DNA from: Kingdonia uniflora
Lineage: Eukaryota > Streptophyta > Magnoliopsida > Ranunculales > Circaeasteraceae
Assembly: GCA_014058105.1 (NCBI GenBank)
Contig: JACGCM010001798.1
Coordinates: 3,045,001 to 3,109,000, forward strand
Length of the DNA stretch: 64,000 bases
Reading direction: 5' to 3'
Below are positions 1 through 11,279 of the stretch, in pieces. The notes below the pieces were generated by a model. That model was not told the origin of the DNA and did not search any database. It saw nothing but the letters and a program-made list of their open reading frames with translations. Within the stretch, counting starts at the first letter, position 1. Every line of letters begins with the position of its first letter. The position numbers were made by a program, and so were the translations under genes.

Positions 1-1740
1 TTTCATCGTAGTTAATCGGGATGAACCGTTCTTTCATATCACGTTTCATCTTTGACCACTCGGTAATCATCGGATAACCCTGAGACCTGCGAGGGTGTTG
101 AACGTTGTTCCACCACGTGAGGGCATATCCAGAAAGTCGAGACTCAACTATCGCTACCTGTTTTGGATCTCCATAGTGCTTATAGGTAAAAATCTTCTCC
201 ACTTTGTCAAACCAGTTAATAAATGTATTTGCGTCTGACTTGTCGTCAAACTTGAGGACCTTCAGGTAAAGATCGTGGGTCTACTTTGTGAATGCTCGAG
301 CCAATGCCTCTTAGTACCTCATCCCTATCTCTGTGGCTGTCGGTCAAACCCTATCTCTGTATAGTACTCGTCATCCTGGTACCGAGTCACATAAGGGTAC
401 CTCGGAGGCTGTGGAGGAGAGCCCACTGATCTGTGCTGCTCCTGACGATCACGTTGTGGGGTGTCAACCGATGGGTTAAAATCACGGCCCCGGCCTCGCC
501 CGCTGAGCTGTCGCTGATGCTCAAACGATGGAGTACTATATTGTTCTCCCCCTTGGGGGTATCTACCTGCCCGTGCAACTGTGGAGTGTCCGTTAAAACC
601 ATCATCCTCGATATCAACATACGGCCTATTGGTAAAATTGTGCCCCATACCGGTGCTAGGAAGGGGTTGTGAATTCGTCAAGTAAGGTGCGGGCGCCGAT
701 TGGAGATGAACTGTACCCTTGAACGTATTATGTAATGTTGGAGGTAATGAGGATTCCCCCACCTGTGCTCCAAACTATGATGGTTGCGGGTATGATTCGG
801 TTGGTGTTAAAGGTGGGAAGGGCTGTCCCTGTAGCTGCTGACCGGAGGTGACCAGAGTTGGAGCACGGAGCTGTGTCTGTGATAATGTTGTGGTAGAGTT
901 GTGAGGTACAGTCCCCACCCACACATAACCACTTTGGTAAGAGGGAAGAGTTGAGTGGGTATGAATTGGGGAATACGTAGTGAGGTTTGGAGTGGGTTGA
1001 CGATAAGGGAAGGTCGGTAGTAATGGAGGGTAGGAATAGGTAAGTGGAGGGAGATTCAAATTTGGAGAAGAAGGTCGGTCTTGGTAAGTGAATGGGAATG
1101 GAGGCTAGGAGGTGTTTGTGTTGAGTGGAGGGCATGAAGGAGATGGGTTGGCTGGTGGAGGGAAATTCAAAGAAGAAGGAGATGAAAGAGGTTGGGTTGT
1201 TTGAGTTGGGCCAGAAATTACCAGGTTGAGCTCAATCCATCGAGCCCAATCGCTCTGGGTTGGGTTCCGTTGTTGGTTTGGAGCCCCACTAAATAGTTGT
1301 AGGTTTGGGTTAAAAACTGGATGTGGGCCTAGTTTTGTACAGCTTGAGCCCAAGTCATGTATTGATCACGAGTTAGCTGGACTAGACTGAGTAGTTGGGT
1401 TGTAGGCTGGTGTTGGAGGTTGGCCTGAAATGGAAGAGTCTGGGCCTGGTTGGATTGGGATAGGTGTCATCCCCGTGATTATCTTTTTCTCCCAATACGA
1501 ACTGTCTCTCCTTCTATCGCAAGATCTTCATTTTCAGTACCAATACTGGACATATCTCTAGTCTAGTAACGGCCACTGGACTATGGTATGTGGGTCTGTC
1601 TTTGACAATGGCTATTCTCCCTGTAGAAACTGTCAACGATGACGCTCCTACTGTGGTACTCCTTCGGGGTTCCGATGAGAATACCGGTTGTGGTGAGGGT
1701 ATGGGGTATTCCTTGGACCCCAAAATCTATAATATAGTTT
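1..1740 (-). pseudogene. Ty3/gypsy gag, decayed, runs off the left edge
   Basis: Reading leftwards, this is the N-terminal part of a retrotransposon gag (virus-like particle capsid protein). Positions 1-300 translate on the minus strand into a clear Retrotrans_gag core: a segment with INWFDKVEKIFTYKHYGD, then SGYALTWWNNVQ, then a MKERFIPINYDE stretch. Upstream (325-1350) the protein is rich in Pro, Gln, Ser and Thr and low in complexity, as in many gag N-termini. Several frame breaks and stops separate the pieces (near 324, 760 and 1100-1500), so it is not expressible. The core differs from the gags of the two Tat elements further right, so this is a different gypsy lineage. Its LTR and primer site are not visible to the right, and its pol would lie left of the window. 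Confidence 0.75.
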
Positions 1741-1746
1741 GATGGA

Positions 1747-1959
1747 TTGACTGCGAGGGCGAGGGAGTACGAGATTGGGCGACATCTATTTTCAGAGATA
1801 TTTTGTGAACTGGTATTGGAGGTTGAAGCTCAAAAAGCTATTATGAGGGAAATTGCTTTGGAAGAAATTGCTAAGGAAGATGAGAGGATTGCTCGGCATG
1901 AATTGATTAGATATGGTGTTGTCGGGGATTTAGGATGTTTCATGTATGATTATGTTTGA
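1747..1959 (+). other. Small unrecognised ORF (70 codons)
   Basis: A short open frame starting at ATG 1747. The peptide is rich in Glu, Ala, Ile and Arg and should form one amphipathic helix over its middle part (around EVEAQKAIMREIALEEIAKE). I do not recognise the family. It sits exactly where the gag of the left-edge element ends and before the TATA box of the Tat extra gene. It could be a captured exon or chance. No splice partner was found. Confidence 0.2.
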
Positions 1960-2424
1960 GAGATCGAACTTGTTAGGTTGAAGAACTGTAATTTGAATAA
2001 AAAGGAGAATAAGTTCTTATGAAGTTGTTTATGTCTGGGTCTGAATGTTGTTTTGAAAATGGTGGAATAAAAATTAGATTTTTGAAATGTCACAACATTG
2101 GGGATGACGTCAGCAGTTCTATAAGTAGCAAAAGTAAGAATAGAAAAATCAGATCTGCTTTAATTTTTGTCTTTTGTGTAAGGGTGGAGAACGTTCGATT
2201 GCATGTGAGGAGAGAGTCATCATGAGTGTGGGAAAGTTTGAGAGAAAATTGTTTAGGTGAGAGAAAAATATAATAAAATATCAAACGTGGGATAATGATG
2301 GAAAAACATTTTTACTCAAAAGGTACGAAATGTCTGACATTAATTATGGAATGGACGCTTCGGTTCCAAAACCGAGGGCAGCTTGTGTGAGTCTCAAAAA
2401 CTGTCTATAATTAGAGAGAAAAAC

Positions 2425-2432
2425 TATAAATA
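2425..2432 (+). promoter_or_regulatory. TATA box of the antisense extra gene, copy 1
   Basis: TATAAATA lies about 530 bp before the head-domain ATG at 2956. It is followed by a CT/AG-rich leader and a possible first intron (donor near 2659, GAAG|GTTAGT). Copy 2 has a comparable TATA box before its extra gene, which supports a real promoter pointing against gag-pol. Confidence 0.4.
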
Positions 2433-2955
2433 CTTATTCGTCTTCTTCGTTCAAACATTTGTCAAACTCAGAGAAATAAAAAACCAGAGAGAGAGAGAAA
2501 AGAAATTAAGTTGCAGATATTTTAGAAAGAGTTTGATCGACAGCAAACATCGTAGCCGGAGGGAAAAGTTGTTGTAGATGAGGAAAATCCTTCATTTCGC
2601 AGTACTATATTGAGAAGGGGATTGAGCGTTGTTCCAGACTCTTACTCAGACGTTGAAGGTTAGTGGTTGATTGTTCTGATTTTAGATAATCGTTTGATGT
2701 TTGATGTGGATTGAGTAACATATTTGTGGGTTTTCAAATTTTAAAAAGTATTACTGAGTACAAAAAAATATTTATGTATGTGTATGATATATGTATTTGG
2801 ATGATAAATGAATGTGTATGTTATATGTATGCATAAAAGTATAGACATAAGGTAATAGTAGAGAAAATTGATTGAATACCTAGACCTGTATGTAGATTGA
2901 GGCGTGAGAAGGCTCTGTTATAGAAATAAACCTTATCCTCAAGCCTAAACTCGAT

Positions 2956-3762
2956 ATGGTGACTTCAACCTCAGGTCGAGTGAATGAAGTAGAATCCGAT
3001 GAACCTGAAAATATAGATATTATGGGGGGCGACCTAAAAATGGTGAACTCTGATGTTGTAGATGTTGATTAATAGAGTGAGGACGAAGTACAATTTCCAA
3101 ATTTCCCTAGTAATTTCGTGTCCTTTTCCGTAAAGTATGATGTATTTAAGAAATTTTATAAAATCAAAAGTAGTTTAGGTAGGAAATAGTATAATGGTAT
3201 AGAACACGCTAAGAGGTCGTTTAGGGGATGTACGGTAAAAAATGGGGAAGAATTCTTCTTCTTGTTGCCTGACTTAGAACAGTAGAAATCAGAGAGGGGA
3301 TTTTAGGAATCGATCTTTTTTTAGTACTTCGATGGGAATATCCAAAGCGACCTGGATTAGGGATTTATCTGTTATTTGTCTCAATTAGAATTTAGACTGA
3401 TGTTGCCTCTTTTCAATCTTGTTAAATGTATTTTGAATACCATAGAGGTCTGTCCTACCCGACTGAATGGGAATATGTGGGAAGCGATAAATATTTGTGA
3501 TAATCTGAATATATTGTGAGCTGAAGATGAGGTGGAGAGGAAAATAACTCCCGTAGATGTTTTGCAGTATTATACGATGAAATATTATGCGGCAACTGGA
3601 GGTACGTATTTTTGTTCTAGTTCAACTCGGCCTCTGTCCTTCGACCTAAATTTAGCAGGGAATATTTGGAATGATAATATGATATGGATGAAAAGTGATT
3701 GTCTCTAGAGAAAGGACGAGGAACCCGTGGACCTTGTACATAAAACTCTGAAGAAAAATAAG
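2956..3762 (+). pseudogene. Tat extra gene, head-domain exon, copy 1
   Basis: Translating from ATG 2956 gives a single frame to about 3757 that makes sense as one protein but is broken by at least nine in-frame stops: TAA/TAG at 3070/3073, TAG at 3187, 3283, 3304, 3322, 3358 and 3706, and TGA at 3517. Most are what C-to-T or G-to-A decay of CAG, CAA, TGG or CGA would give. The conserved part reads MLPLFNLVKCILNTIEVC, then PTRLNGNMWEAINIC, and later RPLSFDLNLAGNIWNDNMIW. It is homologous to the head exon of copy 2 (16899-17492). The pattern (P..LN.N.W, then a segment ending W....W) resembles the plant 'putative gypsy type transposon' head (Transposase_28-like); that family link is from memory. 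The exon appears to end at the GT at 3759. Confidence 0.65.
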
Positions 3763-3841
3763 TAATAGTTTGTGATATCGAACTACCGTAGTTGTAGTTA
3801 CGTTCTATTTGTATGTAACAATGTGTTGTTCAATTTGGCAG

Positions 3842-5350
3842 GTCCTCGATCTCAAGTGGCAAAAAGAGAATCACTGATAGATATTGTAGCTTGAGAAGGT
3901 TATGAGCTCGAGATTGTCCTGAAAGAGCTCGATTTTAGCAGATACAAAAGAGCTAACAACAGGTTGGAGAAAGTGTAAAAGTCTCAAGTAAAGAGACAAA
4001 TGCCAAGAATAGGAGCTGGAAAGGAGGTAGCAAAAGACAGTGTAGATCATCCAGTAATAACGAAGGCACCCGAAAAGGAAGGTTATGAAGGGTGGTTCGA
4101 CCTCAGTGACCATTGAGAGCAGAGAGGTCGAGATGATCTTGAAAAAGAGAAGGGTAGATCCTCTTGCTGCTGTGAGCGGGAAGAAGGATATAGAGAGTGG
4201 GCCTGTTATGAAGGACGAGCTGCTAGCCGTGGAGAATTTTTTTACGGCTGAGGGCAGCAACTAGAGGAGGTGCTGAGGAGCTGAACGCTTCTGTACAGTT
4301 GGAGTTGAGCAAGGTAATTTGATGTTTTGTATGATATTTGAACATTGTGTTTGTTTTCGAGCTAAAATGCATCTTTTTTTGTTGTAGGCTGCACGCATGT
4401 TGAAGGGCATTTGTCTTGGGCTTGAGGACGGGAGGGCCGAACTCAAGAAGAGAGTGGCTCAACTTGAGTCTAATTTAGCTTTGGAGCAGGAGTGTTTGGT
4501 CTCGGCGAAGGATGCGTATCGTGTGATGATACATGAGCTCGCAGGGGAAGAAGACCGTTGAGGAAGTTGCTGCTGCAAGCGACAACCTTGGGCAGAAGCT
4601 TCTTGAAGTGGGGTACTCTATTACTGACTTCGAAGCCATCATAGCAGAACTCTATGTTGAAGAGGCCAAAGCTGAAGATGAGCTCAATGTTGGTGGAAGC
4701 TCACTCTATGGTATAGTTACAGGGTTGAAAGCGGTCTCTGCTAGAATTGACCTAGAGAATTGTAAGGGAGATGATGAGAAGGTAGAGTAAAATTGTTTGA
4801 AGTTTGTTTGTGTTTTTTGTGTGGGTTGAAAGTTGTAAGTGTATGGTACATTGATATGTAGGATAAATTTGGGATAGTCTAAGAGATGCTTATAAATATT
4901 GATTTGTAGGAACTTAAAGATATGCACCTCAGAATTAAGGAATTAGAGAAAGAGCTCGCTAAGGAGCAAAATACCTCAGCAACTCTGTTGACTTCACAAG
5001 CGGAGCTACAAGTTAGAAAAGAGGTCAAAGTATTTGACTAGTACGCTTTGCTACTCTAGAGCTACAACGTAAAATTAGAAGGTAGATATAGATTATAATA
5101 AATGATAATAATCAAGTATGGTCAGACTATCTCGGAGTGTTAAAAAATTATAACATATTAAATGTGTACCTTGAAATAGGATGTAGATTTTTTTGCCATT
5201 AATGCGAGATAACTTCGTAACTTGAGGTCGAAGTACATCCCATCTTGTTGGTTTGTGAGAAGCTAAAATCAGTTAAAGTTGTATAAAGTAAACTGTAGTA
5301 TGTAAGGATTATATCTGTGAAGTATTGTTGAATCGAGCTTGATGATGCAG
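3842..5350 (+). pseudogene. Tat extra gene, middle exons and introns, copy 1
   Basis: Intron-like joints are visible on the plus strand. A head intron ends at TTTGGCAG 3841. A second intron spans 4314-4387 (AAG|GTAATT...TTGTAG), a third 4782-4909 (AAG|GTAGAG...TTTGTAG), and a fourth about 5082-5350 (AAG|GTAGAT...GATGCAG). The exon after 3842 contains ESLIDIVA followed by a Leu/Glu-rich helix and matches the copy-2 exon beginning at 17623 (ISLLDCVA). The 4388-4781 exon encodes a charged helical segment, with one frameshift near 4545, and a VTGLKAVSARIDLEN stretch. The splice sites were judged by eye. Confidence 0.5.
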
Positions 5351-6664
5351 GTCGAGTTAGAGACTGTTCGTTTGAGCAAACAACAGACGCTTTAATACAA
5401 TTATGAGTTTGGGGATGAATTTGATAGGATGAATGAGGCATATGACGATAGGGAGGATCAAAATGTCAAAGTATATATCTAGTTTTCCAAGGCTACAAAG
5501 ACTGTGGACAATCTGACCCGGCATATCAAAAGTAAAAATACTGAATTAGAAAAATTGCAAATGGAGCTCGAAGGTGCACAGACTGAATTGGCGAAGCTCA
5601 AAAGTAGGATAAACTTGTTGATGATAAAAGATAAAGAAGCAGATTCCACTCAATACCGTATCAGGTCGTTAGAGGCGACAGAAAAAGAGTTGCAAGGCTA
5701 TGTGGCTAGTTTGCAGGGTCAAATGGCCAAGAACGAAAGTAAACTTATGAAGGCACGAGATGAATTGGCAAGTTCTGAAAGTGTAGTTGAGCAGTTAAGT
5801 AAGGCCATGCCTGCTAAAGATATTGACCACCGACTTGCTCAAAAGCGGTGTAACGATCTGAATGAGTGGGTTATGAAGATGAAGGCAGATTTAGATAGTT
5901 CGCGCGACAAGAAGGTCGAGGCTATAGAGCGGTCAAAGAAGAAAAAGAATGTCGTCGAGATCCCGATGGTCAAGGGTGATATGGCTATGGCATCAGCTCA
6001 AATTAAAGAGTTGGAGGCGGATTTAGTTCGTGTTCATGCTCATATAAGGAAGGGAAACAAATGTTTAAGAGAGTGTGATTATAAGTTAGATGTTGCTCTT
6101 CATAGAGAACAAAAGTTAAAGGGGGCGATCAAGAAGAAAGATGAGTTACTGAATAAAGCTCATGTTTTGGGAGGTGATGTAAATGAATTAGAGTTTGTGA
6201 CACTTCATGCCCAAGTGGAAGAGCTGAGGACGATGAATAAATCTGAGCTGGATAAAGCAGCGGGAGTAATTATGCAGCAAACTGAGGCGATAACATGCTT
6301 AGGACAACGCGCATAGTGGGATGGTACTCTACACAAGGAATTACAACAGTGTCATCAGAGGCTAAGAAAGTGGTTCACCGAGTTAGGTATACTTGATCGA
6401 GAGAAGATTGGCTCAGAAGAGGTGCACTCGAGGGAGCTAATGGCTGCCATTGCCTATTTTGTGGAAGACGTAAGGAGGATTGAGTTCGAAAGAGATAGCT
6501 TACATGACTGTGTGGAACTCCGAGGCTGTATCCATAATGCTGATATAAATCAAGGAAATTGCCTGAACGACATAGAAATGGAGTTAGGTTCCCGACTTGC
6601 AGAATTAGTAGAGCAAGGAAGGAATATTGCAACTGCTCGAGCTCCAGAGTTTATGGCTACATGA
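5351..6664 (+). pseudogene. Tat extra gene, coiled-coil tail exon, copy 1
   Basis: One frame runs from the acceptor at 5350 to the natural-looking stop at 6662-6664, about 437 codons, with three internal stops (TAA near 5393, TAG near 5480, TAG at 6314). The 270-codon block 5504-6316 is almost wholly heptad-like coiled coil rich in Glu, Lys, Leu and Ala. There is no enzyme motif. The tail resembles a structural, oligomerising protein. It lies antisense to and just downstream of the integrase gene; its 3' end is about 300 bp from the integrase stop, so the two genes converge. Confidence 0.6.
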
Positions 6665-6959
6665 CCTCTTGTGTAGGGGAAAGCACAATTGACCTCCTAT
6701 AAGCAATAAAAACTTGTAGAAGTGATCTATAGTTTTTGTAGTTATAGACATGTAGAGAGATGAAAGCTAATATTACCTTTGATTTAATCTATGCAATGTA
6801 GTAGATTCTACGTGCAGTCGAGAAGAATGTGGGAAAAAACTAAAAAGTTTTCAATTAGTAAAAAAGAATGCACACTGTTGGAGATTGAAATCTCAATTTT
6901 AGAATGTGAAAAACGAGAATAGAGTAACTGTAATGGAGAACTAGGGATTTAACGATAAT
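6665..6959. other. Spacer between converging integrase and extra gene, copy 1
   Basis: An AT-rich stretch without an open frame. It separates the end of the plus-strand coiled-coil exon from the end of the minus-strand integrase. The 43-bp minisatellite found at the same place in copy 2 is absent here. Confidence 0.5.
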
Positions 6960-8115
6960 ATCATTTTAATCTTCTAGTATTCCAAGGATTTAGGAGTCGG
7001 ACGCCTTTATCTGTAATGAGGTAGTATAATCCAATGTTAGTTCGGCCAACGATGAGGAAAACACCTTCCTAATTTTCTGCAAGCTTCCTAGCATTCACCT
7101 CTTTTCTATTCTTGGGAATATCCCGGAGGACCAGATCATCGATTTAGAATTCACAGCTTCGGACTCTTCTGTTGTACGAGCTTGCTAGCATATGACGATA
7201 TCAACCTAGGTTGGCAATAGTTCGTTCCCTAATTTTATCAATTCAGTTCATATTGCAGGCTAGCTTGAACTCATTTTCTTCGTCTGTTAGCTCGTGATCT
7301 TCGTCAAGATGGCGATAATCTGTTGAAATGACGGTTTCTGTACCATAAGCCAGGAGGAAGGGAGAACAACCAATTGATTGTCTTGGTGGAGTACGGTATG
7401 CCCATAAGACGTAAGGAAACTCCCGTATCCAATTTCCTTTCTTTTGTGATTAAAGCCTTTTCTTGAGTCCATCCACTATTATTTTGTTGGTAATTTTGAT
7501 CTGTCCATTTCCTTGTGAGTGGTATGGATTGGATGGGGAATGAATGATGTTGTGTTTGTTGAGGAAGGCCACAACCTTTTCTCCAATAAACTGAGGCTCG
7601 TTATCGATCCGAATCAGGTGGGGGCATCCGAACCGTGTGATAATGTACTCCCAGATAAAAGATATAGCCTCTTCTTTTCTTGTTCGACAAAGAGAGACTG
7701 CTTCCACCCATTTCGTAAAGTAATCTATTGCCACAAGTAAGAAATGTCGGTTACCTGGCGTATTAGGAAATTCTCCTACGAGATCGAGCGCCCACCACTT
7801 GAAGGGCCAGAATACCTTGCTAGCATGTAGTTCGAGTGCAGGAGCTCGTATCATGTGTCCATGTCCTTAACATGTGTTGTATCTTTGTGAGTACTCTTCT
7901 GCTTACTTACGCATTCCCGGTCAGAATACTCTTTATGCAATTACTCTGTTTGCAAGTGACCGACCTGCGGCGTGGGAGCCACAAGTTCCTTCATGTAATT
8001 CTTTGAGCATTCCATCGGCTTTCTTCTTGGAGAGGTACTTGTGATAAGTCCCTTTCACTGATCGGCGATATAAATAGCAATTTTGAACTGTATAATGCTT
8101 TGAGTTTTCGATCAA
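6960..8115 (-). pseudogene. Integrase, Tat copy 1
   Basis: Inserts retroelement cDNA into host DNA. The zinc-binding region at 8115-7933 shows ELHEGTCGSHAAGRSLANR (the Tat version of the H2C2 fold). The catalytic core at 7854-7450 shows WALDLVGEF (first Asp), IDYFTKWVEA, RIDNEPQF (second Asp) and SNPYHSQGNGQIKITNK, where the third catalytic residue, normally Glu two residues after the NGQ, is Lys. The C-terminal part ends near 6960 with NPWNTRRLK. Several stops interrupt the frame. The gene is dead both by stops and by the loss of the DDE glutamate. Confidence 0.85.
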
Positions 8116-8700
8116 CTATCGACATTCTTTTGGATTTGGTGGAAGAAGCCCGTCACATTTGTTCTCCGCGCCGAGGTAGGCATAAAGGTCTTCCGCCAAT
8201 CGTCGTCTTCCTCTTCATCGCCCCCAGTGTTGATCATGCATACAAAATTAAGATTAATGCTGGAGGTGGACATCACTTTGATCTGTAGATATCGTGCTTT
8301 TGTATCCAAGACCCCAGCCAAATAAGCTAAGGAATAGGCATGTCTATTCTCGCCTCGAGGCAAATAGTCGAGAGTTGCTTCTACGAATTTGCTCATCTTA
8401 TCAGTAATGAAGGCTGCATATTTGATCATCTTGCTATTTTTCTTATACTATTCTGAGTAATGGTGAGCGATGAGTAAAGAATCTGTATAGATTGATAGCT
8501 CAGGAATGCCAAGCTCGAGTGCTAAGTCAAGCCCATGAATTAAAGCTTCGTACTCTGTGACATTGTTAGAAGTTTGAAAATCCACAGGAATTGATTTCTC
8601 GATTCTGTCGTTGGACGGGGTAATCAGTACGATTCCAATTCCTGACCCTACAGGTCCTGCTGAACCATTTGTGAGAAGCCTCCACCCTTTTTTGTAATCT
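8112..8700 (-). pseudogene. Archaeal-type RNase H, Tat copy 1
   Basis: Minus-strand translation gives LLTNGSAGPVGSGIGIVL, then NNVTEYEALIHGLDLALE, then ELSIYTDSLLIAHHYSE and YLPRGEN. This is the second RNase H that Tat elements acquired between the RT-linked RNase H and integrase. It would cleave RNA in RNA:DNA hybrids during reverse transcription. Frame breaks occur near 8440 and 8690. Confidence 0.75.
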
Positions 8701-10060
8701 ATTCAGTTCGTTCGTCAAATGTCTTGGCCGGTAGATCTTCTGTGATTTCTTCTATAAGGTCAGGATCGTGTTCTTCCCAATCGGGATCTTCCACAGGATA
8801 TCATGTTCTTCCAGACTTATCGACCATTGTTGCACTTTTTGTGATTTTTCTTTCTTAGACAAAACTTTCTAGAGTGGGTAGTTCGGAATAACTTTGACTG
8901 AATAAGTTTGGAAGTAGTGTTTGAGTTTCGGTGAAGTGTAAACAAGAGTAAGAAGGAGTCACTCGAACTTAGAATATCTTATTTCTGCTAGAGTGAGGGT
9001 TGTGTTGATGAAATGGACTAGTTTTTCGACTTTTCCCTCAAAGTCAAATGGGGTCCGAGCTTATAGAACTGTCTGTATCTACGAGATGAATGATTAGTTC
9101 CTTATTATCTATTAGGGTGCTCATGATGGGAGACTTCCCCAAATAGGTTTTGAGTTCCTGAAAAGCTACCTCGTATTCTTCAACCCACTAGATCTCTTTA
9201 TTGGGCTAAACTTTCCCACGTTTGGTACACCTTTGGAGTAGTAAGAATGGCCACCGGCATCGATCTGAAGACTTAGAGATGAATCGATTGATAGCAGCAA
9301 TCTTGCTCGCGAGTTTCCGTACGTTCTTCTTTATTTTTAGAAATGGCATGCTGAGGAGAGCTCGAATTTAATCTGGGTTGGGTTCAATCCCTTTCTTACT
9401 AATAAGATGGCTGAGGAACTTGCCTGAGTATACTTTGAATTAACATTTATCTGGATTGAGCCGTATCATGTATGAGCGTAAAATATTGAAGATCGTGGAG
9501 AGATCTGTAATATGGTTCTTTGACTGTAAGCTTTTGCATAGGAGATCATCGATGTAGATTTTAATAATTTTCCTCAAGTGAGCTTTGAACATTGTTGTCA
9601 TTAACTGCTGATAAGTTGCTCCTGCGTTCTTCAGTTTGAAAAGCATGACTTTGTAACAGTAAAGTCCCCTTTCAGTGATAAAAGTGGTTTTTTCCTGATC
9701 AGTGTCTAAGAGATGTATCTAACTGTATCCAGAAGCACCATCCATCATAGATAAGAGCTCGCGACCTGCCGTTAAATCAAGATTTTTATGAATGATTGGA
9801 AGGGGAAAACTATCCTTCGAAGTGTATTTGTTCAAATCGGTAATATCCTCGCAAACTCAAACTTTCCCATTCTTCTTTGGAATTGCGACAATGTTGGAGA
9901 TCCAATCTAGATACTTAGCTTCTCGACTGAATCCCACTTTGATCAACTTAGCAATTTCATTGTTGACTTTATCTCAAAGACGAGGTGATAGTCTTCTCTG
10001 TTTCTGTTTGACCGTTGTGGCATTGTTGTTAATGCTTAATATGTGATATGGCTTAGATTA
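8700..10060 (-). pseudogene. Reverse transcriptase and RT-linked RNase H, Tat copy 1
   Basis: The RT palm is clear at 9646-9440: LKNAGATYQQLMTTMFK, then the active-site IYIDDLL (YxDD box) and LRSYMIRLNPDKC. Fingers and early palm lie to the right (9660-10060), recognisable as a GLYCYKVM segment and a SGYSQ-like motif with a stop. The thumb/connection and degraded RNase H lie at 8700-9430 (YLGKSPIM-like and a YTSQ region). Many stops and shifts are present; no long ORF remains. Confidence 0.75.
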
Positions 10061-11100
10061 ATCGACTCCGGGCATTTCATTGAAAGTCCAAGCGAAGACA
10101 TCTCGATTCATTTGTAAGAAGCGAACGAGGGCTTCCTTGTTGTGTTGGACCAACTTGGTACCAATATAAGTACCTCTGCTAGGTCTATCAATGTCTATGT
10201 GCTCTGCAGATTCTTCTGTTGAAGGTTGGTCATCGATGTGACCAGCTTTTTGTAATTGTTATACAGTGTATCTGTTATGTGTCGAGAATGGCAGAAATGG
10301 TATTTTTGCATGATCGAGATAGCTTTTGTCTGCCTTTGATTTTGTAGATGCTACCATTGTGCTTGAAGTGAAGTACTTGATGATACGTAGAAGCGATTGC
10401 TTCTATGTTGTGGATCCAATAACGACTCATAATCCCTAAATAACGAGATTTACCGTTGATGATGTAGAATACGATATCGATTGTGGTAGGTCCAGCGTGA
10501 TAGGTAAGATGATCTTGCCTATACGTTCTTTATTTGATCCATTAAAGCCACTGATATCAATGTCACTTGGAATAACTTGATCGACCAATCCCATCTATTC
10601 GATCATGCTCTGAAAGAGAATTCAATACCGCTACCATTATCAATCATTATTTTATGCATGACAAATTTTTCATCTTTAGCATGATAACCAGTGCGTCATG
10701 ATGAGAAAACTTCAAGTAACTGATATCGTAATCCTAGAATGAAATCCCAAGTCGAAGATTGTTTGATTCAGGAAGAAGTTTAGCTTATTTATCTTGAGAG
10801 GCGAGATTGCAGTACTCTGGTAATCTTCATCCCTTGAATATGCAAGAGTTGTTAATCTGATAGATCTCGATCATGTTGATGTGGTACATATGGTATAAGT
10901 GCTTTTTCTCGGCTTGATCTTTGACCTGGACCACTTCGACCTGTGTTTTGTAGCTACCATTCTTGTATGATTCCAGATCAATAATGTACATGTGCATTCT
11001 TCTGTCTTTGAAAATATATTCCAACAACCTCTATAAAGCATAATAGTTTTTAGGTTCATGATGATTTACCTTATGATACATGCAGTACAGTTTACCTTCA
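10060..11100 (-). pseudogene. Protease/linker region of pol, Tat copy 1
   Basis: This degraded region between gag and RT aligns in order with copy 2 (25103-25875). Recognisable pieces are MLEYIFKDRRMHMYIIDLES at 11027-10960 and a stretch near 10400-10450 matching the copy-2 YYLGIMGRCWLHNI segment. I cannot place the protease catalytic Asp with confidence because of frameshifts. Confidence 0.5.
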
Positions 11101-11279
11101 ATCGGTTCTATTGGTTGAGATACACGGTAGAATTTGTCATTTGCCTGCATGGGAAAAAATGATGAGATCCGCACATCTATCATGGGGAGGACCGGCTTGG
11201 GTAATAAATTGCCTTTATGAGGTTTACCTGTGTTTGCCTTGGAACCCTTTTGATCACCCTAGTCCTTCTTTGGTACACT

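Noticed and set aside
4223..4462. Minus-strand ORFs over the copy-1 extra gene
   Set aside because: They cross the predicted plus-strand intron and have no match in copy 2.
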